Assembly (NCBI RefSeq): GCF_000308635.1
Contig: NZ_BAGD01000074.1
Coordinates: 1-64,000, forward strand
Length of the DNA stretch: 64,000 nt
Reading direction: 5' to 3'
From: Nocardia otitidiscaviarum NBRC 14405
GTDB taxonomy: Bacteria; Actinomycetota; Actinomycetes; Mycobacteriales; Mycobacteriaceae
Positions 18,783 through 28,050 of the stretch are shown piece after piece. The stretch's first letter is position 1. Every line of letters starts with the position of its first letter. The notes below the pieces were generated by a model. That model saw only the letters and a list, made by a program, of their open reading frames with translations, searched no databases and had not been told where the DNA came from. The position numbers were made by a program, and so were the translations under genes.

Positions 18783-21305
18783 CTATCGTGGCACCGCTGC
18801 CACGCGATCGGCACGCGCCCGATCGGCGTCGGGCAGCAGCGGCAGGATCTCGGCGCGGGACCGGATCATGAGTTTGTGCAGGACGGCGGCGACCTGAGCG
18901 TCCACGGTGCGTGAAGAGCTGCCTCGCCGGGTCGCGATGGCGGCGTTGGTCCATCCGGCGGCGGCCAGCACCGCCACCTCGCGTTCGGCGGCGGAGAGTT
19001 GCTGCCATGGAGCGGGACGGTGCTGCCGGACCGGATGGTCGGCCGGTATGCGCTGTGGCGACCAGGTGCCCAGTGCCAGTCGGGCGACCTCGTTGGTGGT
19101 CGGGTTCAGCAGTTCCCCCTCCCGCAAGAACACCTCGAATTCGCGGTCGCCCAAGGTCTTTCGGGCGATCACCAGGGCACGGTCGGTGGCCGTGGCGAAC
19201 GGGCGCAGGTTGGCCAGATCGACGCCCATCTCCCGGCGCAGCGCCGCCGCGCCGCCGCCCAGCCAGCCGATCTCACGGGCTCGTTCCCGGGCCGCGCGAC
19301 CGCCGCCGGTGCCGTCGGTGATCATTCGCGCCAGCGTCCAGCATCGAATATGCACCGCCCACAGCACGCCCCAGCGATCGCGCATATCCAGCTGCCAGCT
19401 CAGTGCGGCATGGATCAGCGATGCGGCCTCCTCGGCGTCGCCGTGCGCGGTAAGGGCGATGGCTCGGGCCAGTTCGGCCCAGGACTTCGCCCACTGTGGT
19501 CCCGGATCACCGATGCCGGCCAGGTGCCGGCCGGTGATATCGATTGCCTGCTCGGCGGTTCCGAGGAAGCCCGCCGCCAGTGCTTCGAACAGTTCCGCCA
19601 TGATCGCGCCGCCGCGATCGCCGTCGGCGGTGAACTTGGACCGTGCCCGTGTCAGCACCGGGAGCGCGCGGACGTCGGCGGCGTCCAGCAGAAGCACACT
19701 GCCCCATAGGTATTCGACGGCCGCGGGGAAACCCGCGTCGGCAGTCGGCTGCCGTCGCCACCGGGCCGCCGTCTCCGGGTCGGGATCGAGCTCGGCCACG
19801 CACTCGTCCAGCGTGCGCTCGGCCTCATCGGCGAGGCCCTGGCACAGCGCGATCCAGCCGATCATCGCCCGTGCCGACACCCGTGCCGCTACCGGCCCGC
19901 CCCCCGCCGCGTGCACGGTGGCCAGGGTGCGCTCGGCCAATTGACGTGATTCCCGTAGCGACCCGCGCAGGAATGGGACGCGCAGCGCGATGAGGCCGAT
20001 GGCGATCTCCAGTCCGGCGGCGCCGTCGCCTCCGGCCTGGCTGCGGTCGATGGCGCATAGTAGGTTGTCCCAGGCCGCGCGTGCCCAGGTCAATAATTCC
20101 GCTTCCCGCCCATCGGCCCACTCGGCACGGGCGGCGGAGGCCCGATCACGGTAGTGGCGCAGGTGGCGGCCGGTGAGCCGGGCCCATGCCGCGGCATCCC
20201 GCTCGGCCAGCCGCTGCTGTGCGAACACCCGGCAGCTCTCCAGCAGCGAATAGCGCGGGAGATCGGCGTCGAGGTGAATGAGCACCAGTGATCGGTCCAC
20301 CAGGCGCTCCAGCAGCGGCTCGATCTCCCGTGCGAGCAGGCCAGCCGGCTCGTCGTCGGCGCACACCGCCGTGATCGCCGACAATTCCGCGCCGGTGTCG
20401 GGCGTCGACCGGCCGTCCGCGTCATCGGGGTGGACGTCGTACCCGGCGGCGAAGACCGACATCCGCTCGAAGAGCAGTTGTTCCTTCGGCTCGCACAGGT
20501 CGAACGACCAGGCGATCACATCGCGGATACCGCGATGGCGCTCGTCCAGGCCCAAGCGTGGGCCACCGGACCAATGCAGTCGACGGTCCGTCTCGGTGCC
20601 GCCGAGATCGCGCAGAATCAGCGGTAACGGCTGATAGCGCAGGCGCGCCGCCGCCAGCTGAATGTAGAGCGGATGGTGGTGCACCTGGCCGCAGATCGAG
20701 TCCACCAGGTCGGCATGCTCGTCGGCGACGGGGCGGCCGGTCAGCGCGGCGCGCTGCCGGAACAGGTCCACGGCGTGGGCGTGCGCCAAGGGTGGAATGA
20801 CGATGCGCTGCTCGTCGATCCAGCCGATGGTCTCCCGGCTGGTGGCCAGCACCGTCAGGCCCGGCACTTCGGCGATCAGACGGCAGATGACGTCTCCGGC
20901 CGCATCGAGCAGATGCTCACAGTTGTCCACCACCAGTACCGGCGCGGGACCACGAGCGCGCTGCCCCGCGCCCAAGGTCTCGATCAGCGCCCGCCACGCC
21001 GAACGGCCCGAGAAGTCACCGTCGACCACCGACCGCACCACCTCGTCCGCGACCGCTGCGGGTGCGGAATCCTTGGCGAGGCGGCTCAGCCGCACCCAGT
21101 ACACGGGGGCGCGACGCGCCTTGCGCAGTCGCCGGGTCACCTCGACCGCCAACCGAGTCTTACCGATACCGCCCGCGCCGACCAGCGTGACCAGCCGGGA
21201 CGGGCCCAGCAGCGCCGTCACGATCCGATCCAATTCGTCGTCACGACCGATGAAATCGCAGGCTGCGGCCGCCGTTTCCATGTTCTGCGGGGAAGGCACC
21301 GACAC
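18783..21305 (-). CDS. LuxR-family regulator with NB-ARC/AAA ATPase and TPR-like region
   Basis: A protein of 840 residues. The ATPase domain is at the N-terminus, with Walker A GAGGIGKT and Walker B VLVVDNCEHLL. A helical repeat region follows (about residues 350-690). The C-terminal LuxR helix-turn-helix is AAEREVAVLAAAGWTNAAIA. Such large ATPases act as signal-dependent activators. The gene ends tail-to-tail with the FGE gene and faces the StyA-like gene across 122 bases, so that flavoprotein is its best candidate target. The GTG start is inferred from family alignment. Confidence 0.85.
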   Translation of the reverse strand: MSVPSPQNMETAAAACDFIGRDDELDRIVTALLGPSRLVTLVGAGGIGKTRLAVEVTRRLRKARRAPVYWVRLSRLAKDSAPAAVADEVVRSVVDGDFSGRSAWRALIETLGAGQRARGPAPVLVVDNCEHLLDAAGDVICRLIAEVPGLTVLATSRETIGWIDEQRIVIPPLAHAHAVDLFRQRAALTGRPVADEHADLVDSICGQVHHHPLYIQLAAARLRYQPLPLILRDLGGTETDRRLHWSGGPRLGLDERHRGIRDVIAWSFDLCEPKEQLLFERMSVFAAGYDVHPDDADGRSTPDTGAELSAITAVCADDEPAGLLAREIEPLLERLVDRSLVLIHLDADLPRYSLLESCRVFAQQRLAERDAAAWARLTGRHLRHYRDRASAARAEWADGREAELLTWARAAWDNLLCAIDRSQAGGDGAAGLEIAIGLIALRVPFLRGSLRESRQLAERTLATVHAAGGGPVAARVSARAMIGWIALCQGLADEAERTLDECVAELDPDPETAARWRRQPTADAGFPAAVEYLWGSVLLLDAADVRALPVLTRARSKFTADGDRGGAIMAELFEALAAGFLGTAEQAIDITGRHLAGIGDPGPQWAKSWAELARAIALTAHGDAEEAASLIHAALSWQLDMRDRWGVLWAVHIRCWTLARMITDGTGGGRAARERAREIGWLGGGAAALRREMGVDLANLRPFATATDRALVIARKTLGDREFEVFLREGELLNPTTNEVARLALGTWSPQRIPADHPVRQHRPAPWQQLSAAEREVAVLAAAGWTNAAIATRRGSSSRTVDAQVAAVLHKLMIRSRAEILPLLPDADRARADRVAAVPR

Positions 21306-21427
21306 GACGAAGTAGCCTACCCAGCTCGCTACCGATGCGCGTCATGATCGCTCACGCCGCTACCGATGCCGGGTGGCTACCTATCGGCCGACGATGTCGG
21401 AGCAGACACGAACCGAAAGGAGTCGAC

Positions 21428-22627
21428 GTGACACGCGTTCAGATACTGGGGGCCGGTGAGTGTGGGCTACCCCTCGCTCGGCGTCTGCTCGACGGCGGCA
21501 TACTGGTAACCCTGGTCACCGATCGCGACGCGGAGGCGGTGCTGTCCGGGTCGGTGACCAGCACCCAGTTGAAGTTTCCGCGCACGCTCGATCTGGAATC
21601 AGCTGCGGGACTCGGTCATTGGCGCACCCTCGCGCCGGACGTGCTCGGCATCCGGTTCACCATGGTGGTGGAGGGCAGCGTGGTGGATCAGTGGTCGGGA
21701 CGGTTCAGTCGGCCCGCGCAGAGCGTCGACCAGCGGACGGCGCATGCCCGGTGGCTCACCGACTTCGTCGCCGCAGGTGGTGAGCTGGACCTCGGATCTC
21801 CATCGGTGCCCGAGATCGACAGCCGCGCGGCGGGATACGATCTGACCGTGGTCACCCGGGCGTCCGGGGAACTGGCGGCCTGCTTCGCCGACGACCCGAG
21901 GTGGACGCTGCCGACCGAACCGGCGCGGCGCATGGCCGTGTTCTACCTCGACGGCGTCGCGCCCGATCCGGACGGTCTCGGCACCTACGTGGCGCTTCCG
22001 GGTCTCGGCGAACTGGTTTCCGCACCCGCGCTGACCGGCCCGCCGGGCCAGGAACGGCGCTGTGAGACACTGCTTTTCGCGGCCATCCCCGGACGTCCGC
22101 TGGATATCGTGGATGCCCGTGGCACGGCCGCCGCGCGGTGGCAACAGGCTCGGGAGCTGCTCGACAGCCACCTGCCGCCGGCGTTCTCCGCTCGTTTCCG
22201 CGTCGGCGAATTGACCGATGCCGGGGCCACCCTGGTCGGCGGCGTGACACCGGTGATGCGGCAGCCGATCGGGACGCTCCCGTCCGGCCGCCCCATCCTG
22301 GGCGGGGCCGATGTGGTGTGCCGGATGGATCCCGGCGGCGCACAGGGCGCCAACAACGCCGTCCACTGCGGAACCCACTACGGCCGCGCGATCCTCGACA
22401 ACCCGTGGGGACCGTTCGACCGGGACTGGATGGCGGCGGCCGCGGAACCCTGGCTCACCGATATCGCGCATCCGGCCGCACGCTGGACGCTCACACTGCT
22501 GGACCCGCCCGAATCGCTCGGACGGCTCATGCTCGCCGCGAGCCGGGACAGCTCGATCGCCGACGCCTTCGCCGAGACATTCGTGCACCCCGCGGGATCG
22601 GACCTGCTCACGGGAACGCCGTCCTGA
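21428..22627 (+). CDS. StyA-like FAD-dependent monooxygenase
   Basis: A protein of 399 residues. The N-terminal dinucleotide-binding motif is VQILGAGECGLPLARRL. The rest resembles styrene/indole monooxygenase oxygenase components: RPILGGADVVCRMDPGGAQGANNA matches the FAD-contacting segment near the C-terminus. StyA enzymes epoxidise styrene or indole using FADH2 supplied by a separate reductase, which is not adjacent here. The GTG start has AAAGGAG six bases upstream. It is divergent from the large LuxR regulator. The substrate is unknown. Confidence 0.75.
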   Translation: MTRVQILGAGECGLPLARRLLDGGILVTLVTDRDAEAVLSGSVTSTQLKFPRTLDLESAAGLGHWRTLAPDVLGIRFTMVVEGSVVDQWSGRFSRPAQSVDQRTAHARWLTDFVAAGGELDLGSPSVPEIDSRAAGYDLTVVTRASGELAACFADDPRWTLPTEPARRMAVFYLDGVAPDPDGLGTYVALPGLGELVSAPALTGPPGQERRCETLLFAAIPGRPLDIVDARGTAAARWQQARELLDSHLPPAFSARFRVGELTDAGATLVGGVTPVMRQPIGTLPSGRPILGGADVVCRMDPGGAQGANNAVHCGTHYGRAILDNPWGPFDRDWMAAAAEPWLTDIAHPAARWTLTLLDPPESLGRLMLAASRDSSIADAFAETFVHPAGSDLLTGTPS

Positions 22628-22664
22628 TCCGCACGCCGTCCTGATCCGCAGCGCCACAAGCGAT

Positions 22665-23891
22665 TCAGTGCCACGGCGGCGTCGCCGGAAACACCACCGG
22701 CAGCGCCGCCAACGCCCGATGGAACGGTCCGGGCCGCCACTCCAGGTCGGCCACCGGCACCGCCGGACGCATATCGGGCAGGGCGTCGAGCAACTGGTCG
22801 ACGGCGTTCTGTGCGATCAGGTAGGCGGCGGGCTGCGCCGGACAGGCGTGCGGACCCGCGCCCCACGCCAGATGCGAGCGATTGCCGACCCGGCCACCGT
22901 CGGCGACCACCTCCGGATCGTTGTTACAGGCGGCCATGCTGATCACCACCGGCTGATGCGCGGGCAACCAGGTAGCACCGACCAGCATGGGCTGACGCGG
23001 ATAGGTGACACAGAAGTTCGCCATCGGCGGGTCGGTGAACAGCACCTCGTCGAGCGCGTCGCGGGTGGAGAGGCTGCCGCCGAGCACATCACCGGCGAAG
23101 CGCTGATCGGAAAGGATCAACAGCAGCGCGTTGCTGATCAGATTCTGCAACGGCTCGATGCCCGCTCCGTACAGGATGGCGACCTGGTGCAGCAGTTCCA
23201 CATCGTCGAATCCGGCGGGATGGCGCACCAGCCGGGAGGTGATGTCGTCGCCCGGCCGTTCCCGCTTGGTGACGATGAGATCCCGCACCGCTTCGGAGAG
23301 CATGATGTTGCCGCGTTCGGTGTCGGTGCCGTCGAACAGCAGGACGGTGGCCTCCCCGACCCGGCGACCGATCTCCGGCGGACACCCCAGCAGGGCGTTC
23401 ATCACCCCGAACGCCAGCGGTGCGGCGTACTGGCCGATCAGATCGGCGGCACCGGCGGCGCAGAAGTCGGCGATCAGCGGCACCGCGATCCGCTCCACCG
23501 TGGCGTCGAGGTCGTACAGGTCGACAGCGCCGAGCCCGTCCACACTGGCCTGCCGGTAGCGGGTGTGCGCCACCCCGTCGTTGCGCAGCGCCATCGGCCG
23601 CCATTCCAGCACCGGCAGCACCGGGCAGTCGGCGGGCACCCCGCGCTGCCACGTCCGCGGATCGGCCGGAAAGCGTTGCGGGTCGTGCAGGATCGCCACC
23701 GCGGTGCGGTAGCCCAGCACCAGCGACGCCGGGATGCCGGGCGCCAACTCCACCGGCGCGATATCTCCGTAGCGCCGCCGCAGTTCGCTGTAGGCGGTCG
23801 TCGGATCGGCGGCGAACGCCGCGGAGTACAGCGGAAACGGTTCGGCGGCGCGTCCCACCGCGTGGTGTGTGGTCACCAGCGAAACCCCCAT
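22665..23891 (-). CDS. Cytochrome P450 of CYP157-like type, lacking ExxR
   Basis: A protein of 408 residues. The heme-ligand region reads HLAWGAGPHACPAQ, with the cysteine ligand present but Trp where Phe is usual. The K-helix motif that should be ExxR reads EVLFTDPP, so the conserved arginine is absent. The I-helix has GAGIEPLQN instead of the usual AGxxT oxygen-activation motif. CYP157 enzymes of streptomycetes are known to lack ExxR, so this is probably a member of that group and not a broken gene: the frame is intact and the length normal. No ferredoxin is adjacent. Activity is uncertain. Confidence 0.82.
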   Translation of the reverse strand: MGVSLVTTHHAVGRAAEPFPLYSAAFAADPTTAYSELRRRYGDIAPVELAPGIPASLVLGYRTAVAILHDPQRFPADPRTWQRGVPADCPVLPVLEWRPMALRNDGVAHTRYRQASVDGLGAVDLYDLDATVERIAVPLIADFCAAGAADLIGQYAAPLAFGVMNALLGCPPEIGRRVGEATVLLFDGTDTERGNIMLSEAVRDLIVTKRERPGDDITSRLVRHPAGFDDVELLHQVAILYGAGIEPLQNLISNALLLILSDQRFAGDVLGGSLSTRDALDEVLFTDPPMANFCVTYPRQPMLVGATWLPAHQPVVISMAACNNDPEVVADGGRVGNRSHLAWGAGPHACPAQPAAYLIAQNAVDQLLDALPDMRPAVPVADLEWRPGPFHRALAALPVVFPATPPWH

Positions 23892-23977
23892 GGTCGTGCG
23901 GAGATTCGCTCTCCGGCGTCCGCAACAGGGTCGCCGAATAGGTAGGTCGCGGGCATCGGTAGCCCCGCGCCGCCGGA

Positions 23978-25036
23978 TCAGGGTTGGACGGTCACCTTGA
24001 TGGCCGTACCGCTCTCCACGGTCGAGAAGGCGTCGAGCACCCGGTCGAGCGGGATGCGGTCGGTGATGAGATCACGCACCGGGACCTGACCGGTGGCGAT
24101 GTAGTCGAGGGCGCGTCTGTTGTGTTCCGGCGCGGAGCCGTTGGCGCCGTGGATGTGCAACTGGCGGTAGTGCACGACATTGGAGTCGCAGGTGATGGTC
24201 GGATTGGTTTTGGGCAGGCCGCCGAAGAAGGAGATGCGGCCGTTGCGGGCGGCCATGGCGATGGCCTGCTCCTGGGTGATATTGGCGGCGGTGGCGGTGA
24301 TGATCACGTCCGCGCCGCGGCCGCCGGTCAGTTCCAGGACGCGGGCGACCGCATCGGTCGACGAGGCGTCGATGACCTCGTCGGGTCGCACCGCGTTCGC
24401 CGACAACTCCAGGCGTTCGGCGTTTACGTCGATGAGATAGACCGGCCCGCAACGGTATACGCCGCGCGCGATGCGAATGTGCATACACCCGATCGGTCCC
24501 GCGCCGAATACGACGACCGTATCGCCCGCCTCGATGCCGAGCAGTTCCTGCGCGTTGATGGCGCAGGCGAGCGGTTCGGCCGCGGAGGCTTCGTCGTAGC
24601 CGACGGTGTCGGGGATCCGATTCAGGCCGTCGACGCGCAGCACCTGACTCGGCACGATCATGTATTCGGCGAAACCGCCGTCGTACTGGTAGCCGACCGA
24701 GGTCTGGTTCTGGCACACCGCCATCCAGCCCCTGGCGCACTCGTGGCATTTCCCGCACGGTACGGCGGCGATCACCTGCGCCCGGTCGCCGACTCGCCAG
24801 TCGGTGCCGTACAGGTCGTTCACCGCCGCGCCGACCTCGACGACCTCGCCCGCGATCTCATGGCCGAGAGTCCTCGGGGGCGTGAGGTTCTGGTGCCCGT
24901 TGTGGCGGATCTTGACATCGGTGCCGCAGGTCGAGCAGTTGCGCACCCGGAGTTTGATCTGGTCCGGACCGCACTCGGGTTCCGGGATGTCCTCCAGCCG
25001 GAGGTCCTCGGGTGCGTAGTAGCGCAGGGCCTTCAT
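23978..25036 (-). CDS. Zinc-dependent polyol/alcohol dehydrogenase (MDR family)
   Basis: A protein of 352 residues. The catalytic zinc site is in STCGTDVKIRHNGHQ and GHEIAGEVVEVG. Of the structural-zinc lobe, CGKCHECARGWMAVC retains the four cysteines. The NAD-binding motif is VVVFGAGPIGCMH. It is related to sorbitol, threonine and sugar-alcohol(-phosphate) dehydrogenases. It is divergent from a mannitol-type PTS permease with shared repeat motifs between them, which suggests oxidation of an imported polyol or polyol phosphate. The exact sugar cannot be read from sequence. Confidence 0.85.
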   Translation of the reverse strand: MKALRYYAPEDLRLEDIPEPECGPDQIKLRVRNCSTCGTDVKIRHNGHQNLTPPRTLGHEIAGEVVEVGAAVNDLYGTDWRVGDRAQVIAAVPCGKCHECARGWMAVCQNQTSVGYQYDGGFAEYMIVPSQVLRVDGLNRIPDTVGYDEASAAEPLACAINAQELLGIEAGDTVVVFGAGPIGCMHIRIARGVYRCGPVYLIDVNAERLELSANAVRPDEVIDASSTDAVARVLELTGGRGADVIITATAANITQEQAIAMAARNGRISFFGGLPKTNPTITCDSNVVHYRQLHIHGANGSAPEHNRRALDYIATGQVPVRDLITDRIPLDRVLDAFSTVESGTAIKVTVQP

Positions 25037-25099
25037 GGATTCGTGTTCCTTCCGCCGTTTCGGGCCGTGAGCCGATCGCTCCAATCCACCGTAACGGCC

Positions 25100-25165
25100 A
25101 TTCGGGCACAAATCCACAGAATTCGCCGCCCATTTATGCCCGATCTCTTGTCAGCATGCCCGATT
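25100..25165. promoter_or_regulatory. Three repeated half-sites, probable DeoR operators
   Basis: The motif (A)TTTATGCCCGAT recurs three times between the divergent dehydrogenase and PTS genes. Copies are ATTTATGCCCGATC at 25132, CAGCATGCCCGATT at 25152 (exactly 20 bases, two helical turns, later), and an inverted copy ATTCGGGCACAAAT at 25100. The spacing and position fit binding by the DeoR regulator encoded downstream. Confidence 0.6.
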
Positions 25166-25234
25166 CTGCGGTCTACTACTGCTAGGGATGTGGCTGGCGT
25201 CACATGTCTGATCTACTGCTCAGAGGAAGTCACA

Positions 25235-27232
25235 ATGTCTGTATCCCCAACGCCTGTATCGCCACCGCCGGTATCCCCAGCGGAAGCCCGCGGCGGCACC
25301 CGCGTCCACGTGCAGCGCGTCGGCACGTTCCTGTCCAGCATGGTCATGCCGAATATCGGCGCCTTCATCGCCTGGGGCCTGCTCACCGCCCTGTTCATCG
25401 AGAAGGGCTGGATCACCTCCCTCGCCGGTGACGTGGGTGCGGGCAGCTGGGTCGCCCACATCGGCGGCTGGGGTGACTACGACGGTGGCGGCATCGTCGG
25501 CCCGACCATCACCTACCTGCTGCCGATCCTGATCGGCGCCACCGGCGGCCGGATCGTCTACGACACCCGCGGCGCGGTCGTGGGCGCCATCGCCACCATG
25601 GGCGTGATCGCCGGTGCGGATGTGCCCATGTTCCTCGGCGCGATGATCATGGGCCCGCTCGGCGCCCTGCTGATCAAGAAGCTGGATGCCCTGTGGGACG
25701 GCCGGATTCGGCCCGGCTTCGAGATGCTGGTGGACAATTTCTCGGCCGGTATCGCCGGTGCCGCCATGGCGGTCGTCGGTTTCTTCGGCATCGGCCCGCT
25801 GGTCTCCGGATTCAGCCGGTTGGCGAGCAATGTGGTGGACTTCCTGGTCGACAACAGCCTGCTGCCGTTGACATCGATCTTCATCGAACCGGCCAAGGTG
25901 CTCTTCCTCAACAACGCGATCAATCACGGCATCCTGACGCCGCTGGGCACCAATCAGGCCAGCGAGGACGGCAAGTCGATCCTGTTCCTGCTGGAGGCCA
26001 ATCCGGGGCCGGGCCTGGGACTGCTGGTGGCGTACATGGTGTTCGGCAGGGGAGTGGCCCGCAGTTCCGCGCCGGGGGCGGCGATCATCCACTTCCTCGG
26101 CGGCATCCACGAGATCTACTTCCCGTTCGTGCTGATGAAGCCGAAACTGATCGCGGCCATGATCGCCGGCGGCATGACCGGCGTCATGATCAATGTGCTG
26201 TTCGATTCCGGTCTGCGCGCTCCGGCCGCACCCGGTTCGATCATCGCGGTCTTCGCGCAGACGGCCAATGACAGCTATCTCGGCGTGACGCTGTCGGTCG
26301 TCGGCGCGGCGACGGTCAGCTTCCTGGTCGCGGCCGTACTGCTGCGGACCGATCGATCCGTCGACGAACCCGATCTGGGCGGGGCCACCGCCGCCATGGA
26401 GGCCCTGAAGGGCAAGCGGTCGGTGGCCGCCGCCGCATTGAACTCGATGGGCACCGGTTCGACGGCCACCCTGACCGCCCCGGAGAAGATCTCGACCATC
26501 GTCTTCGCCTGCGACGCCGGGATGGGCTCCTCGGCCATGGGAGCCTCGGTGCTGCGCAAGCGGATTCGCGACGCGGGCTACACGGAGGTCACCGTCGTCA
26601 ATCGGGCGATCGCGAACCTGAGCGACGAGTACGACCTCGTGGTGACCCACCGCGATCTGACCGATCGGGCGCGCGAACGGACGCCCTCCGCCCTCCATGT
26701 GCCGGTCGACGACTTCATGAACAGTCCCGAGTACGACGAGATCGTCGCGCTGGTCGCCAGGGCCGACGGCGGCGATGTACCGGCCGAATCCACGGAAGCG
26801 GGCGAACTGCTCCCGGACGAGTCGATCGTGCTCTCCGGCACCGCCACCACCCGTGCCGAGGCCATCGACGAGGCGGGCGGGCTGCTGGTCGCCGCGGGGG
26901 CGGTCGCGGAGTCCTATGTCGCGGCCATGCATGAACGCGAAGGCTCGGTCTCCACGTTCATGGGCAACGGGCTCGCCATTCCGCACGGCACCAATGCGGC
27001 CAAGGACGACATCCGGCGCACCGGGCTGTCGGTGGTGCGTTACCGCGAACCCGTTGACTGGAACGGGAATCCGGTCGAATTCGTCATCGGCATCGCCGGA
27101 ACCGGAGACGACCATCTGGCACTGCTGTCCCGGATCGCCCAGGTCTTCGCGGACACCGATCAGGTGGCTCGGTTGCGCGACGCGAACACGGTGGCGGAGA
27201 TTCGGGCGGTCCTCGGTCCCCGCCACAGCTGA
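25235..27232 (+). CDS. mtlA: Mannitol-type PTS permease EIICBA
   Basis: A protein of 665 residues with three domains. The membrane EIIC is at about residues 20-370, with GGIHEIYFPFVLMKP as signature. EIIB has phosphorylated Cys426 in FACDAGMGSSAMG, and EIIA has phosphorylated His584 in GLAIPHGTN. It imports and phosphorylates a hexitol, most likely mannitol, using phosphate from HPr. EI and HPr are not in the window. The ATG has AGAGGAAG upstream. The DeoR regulator follows after 14 bases, and a polyol dehydrogenase is divergent. Confidence 0.93.
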   Translation: MSVSPTPVSPPPVSPAEARGGTRVHVQRVGTFLSSMVMPNIGAFIAWGLLTALFIEKGWITSLAGDVGAGSWVAHIGGWGDYDGGGIVGPTITYLLPILIGATGGRIVYDTRGAVVGAIATMGVIAGADVPMFLGAMIMGPLGALLIKKLDALWDGRIRPGFEMLVDNFSAGIAGAAMAVVGFFGIGPLVSGFSRLASNVVDFLVDNSLLPLTSIFIEPAKVLFLNNAINHGILTPLGTNQASEDGKSILFLLEANPGPGLGLLVAYMVFGRGVARSSAPGAAIIHFLGGIHEIYFPFVLMKPKLIAAMIAGGMTGVMINVLFDSGLRAPAAPGSIIAVFAQTANDSYLGVTLSVVGAATVSFLVAAVLLRTDRSVDEPDLGGATAAMEALKGKRSVAAAALNSMGTGSTATLTAPEKISTIVFACDAGMGSSAMGASVLRKRIRDAGYTEVTVVNRAIANLSDEYDLVVTHRDLTDRARERTPSALHVPVDDFMNSPEYDEIVALVARADGGDVPAESTEAGELLPDESIVLSGTATTRAEAIDEAGGLLVAAGAVAESYVAAMHEREGSVSTFMGNGLAIPHGTNAAKDDIRRTGLSVVRYREPVDWNGNPVEFVIGIAGTGDDHLALLSRIAQVFADTDQVARLRDANTVAEIRAVLGPRHS

Positions 27233-27246
27233 GGCGATACAGCAGA

Positions 27247-28014
27247 ATGTTGCTCGTGGATTCGGATTCGCGGCAGTCGCAGATCTTGGAGTTCGCCCGG
27301 ACGCGTGGCCGGGTGGACGTACTCGGCCTCGCCACCGAACTGGGGGTGGCGGCCGAGACCATTCGCCGGGATCTGCGCCTGCTCGCGGACCGTCGCCTGG
27401 TGAAGCGGGTCCACGGCGGGGCGATTCCGCTGGAGAGCGCGGCCTTCGAATCCAGTCTCGAGTACCGCAGCCGGGTGGATCTGGCCCAGAAGCACCGCAT
27501 CGCCGCGGCGGCGGCCGACCTGCTGCACGGTGCCGAAACCGTCTACATCGACGAGGGATTCACCCCGCGCCTGATCGCCGAGAAGCTCGCCGACCGGGAG
27601 TTGACCGTCGTCACCGCCTCCCTGCTGGCCGCCGAAGCCCTCGCCGACAGCGACACCGTCACCGTCCTGCTCCTCGGCGGCCGCATGCGCGGCCGCACCC
27701 TCGCCACCGTCGACCACTGGGCCCTGCGCATGCTCGACGAACTCACCATCGACCTCGCCTACCTCGGCACCAACGGCATTTCCCTGGACCACGGCCTGAC
27801 CACCCCCGACCCGGCCGTCGCGGCGGTCAAGGGTTTGGCGGTCCGCCGCTCGACCCGGCGCGTCCTGGTCGCGGCGGACGGGAAATTCGGTATGACCAGC
27901 TTCTGCCGCTTCGCCGAGATCGGGGACTTCGAGGCGATCATCACCGGGGCGGAACTGGATCCGGTGCAGGCCCAGCGGTTCGAGGCGCTCGGGACGACGG
28001 TGGTGCGGGCCTGA
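27247..28014 (+). CDS. DeoR-family sugar-responsive repressor
   Basis: A protein of 255 residues. The N-terminal helix-turn-helix is RVDVLGLATELGVAAETIRR, followed by DLRLLADRRLVKRVHGGA, the DeoR signature. The C-terminal sugar-phosphate-sensing domain has the expected YLGTNGIS and VAADGKFG motifs. It probably represses the permease, itself and the divergent dehydrogenase until a polyol phosphate accumulates. It sits in the same operon as the permease. Confidence 0.9.
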   Translation: MLLVDSDSRQSQILEFARTRGRVDVLGLATELGVAAETIRRDLRLLADRRLVKRVHGGAIPLESAAFESSLEYRSRVDLAQKHRIAAAAADLLHGAETVYIDEGFTPRLIAEKLADRELTVVTASLLAAEALADSDTVTVLLLGGRMRGRTLATVDHWALRMLDELTIDLAYLGTNGISLDHGLTTPDPAVAAVKGLAVRRSTRRVLVAADGKFGMTSFCRFAEIGDFEAIITGAELDPVQAQRFEALGTTVVRA

Positions 28015-28050
28015 CCGACGAGCATCGGCACCGGGGTTTCGAGGGGGCCG

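Noticed and set aside
23984..27232. A single 1082-codon plus-strand frame through the dehydrogenase and the PTS gene
   Set aside because: The first 417 codons are antisense to the zinc dehydrogenase. The true start is the ATG at 25235 with a ribosome site.
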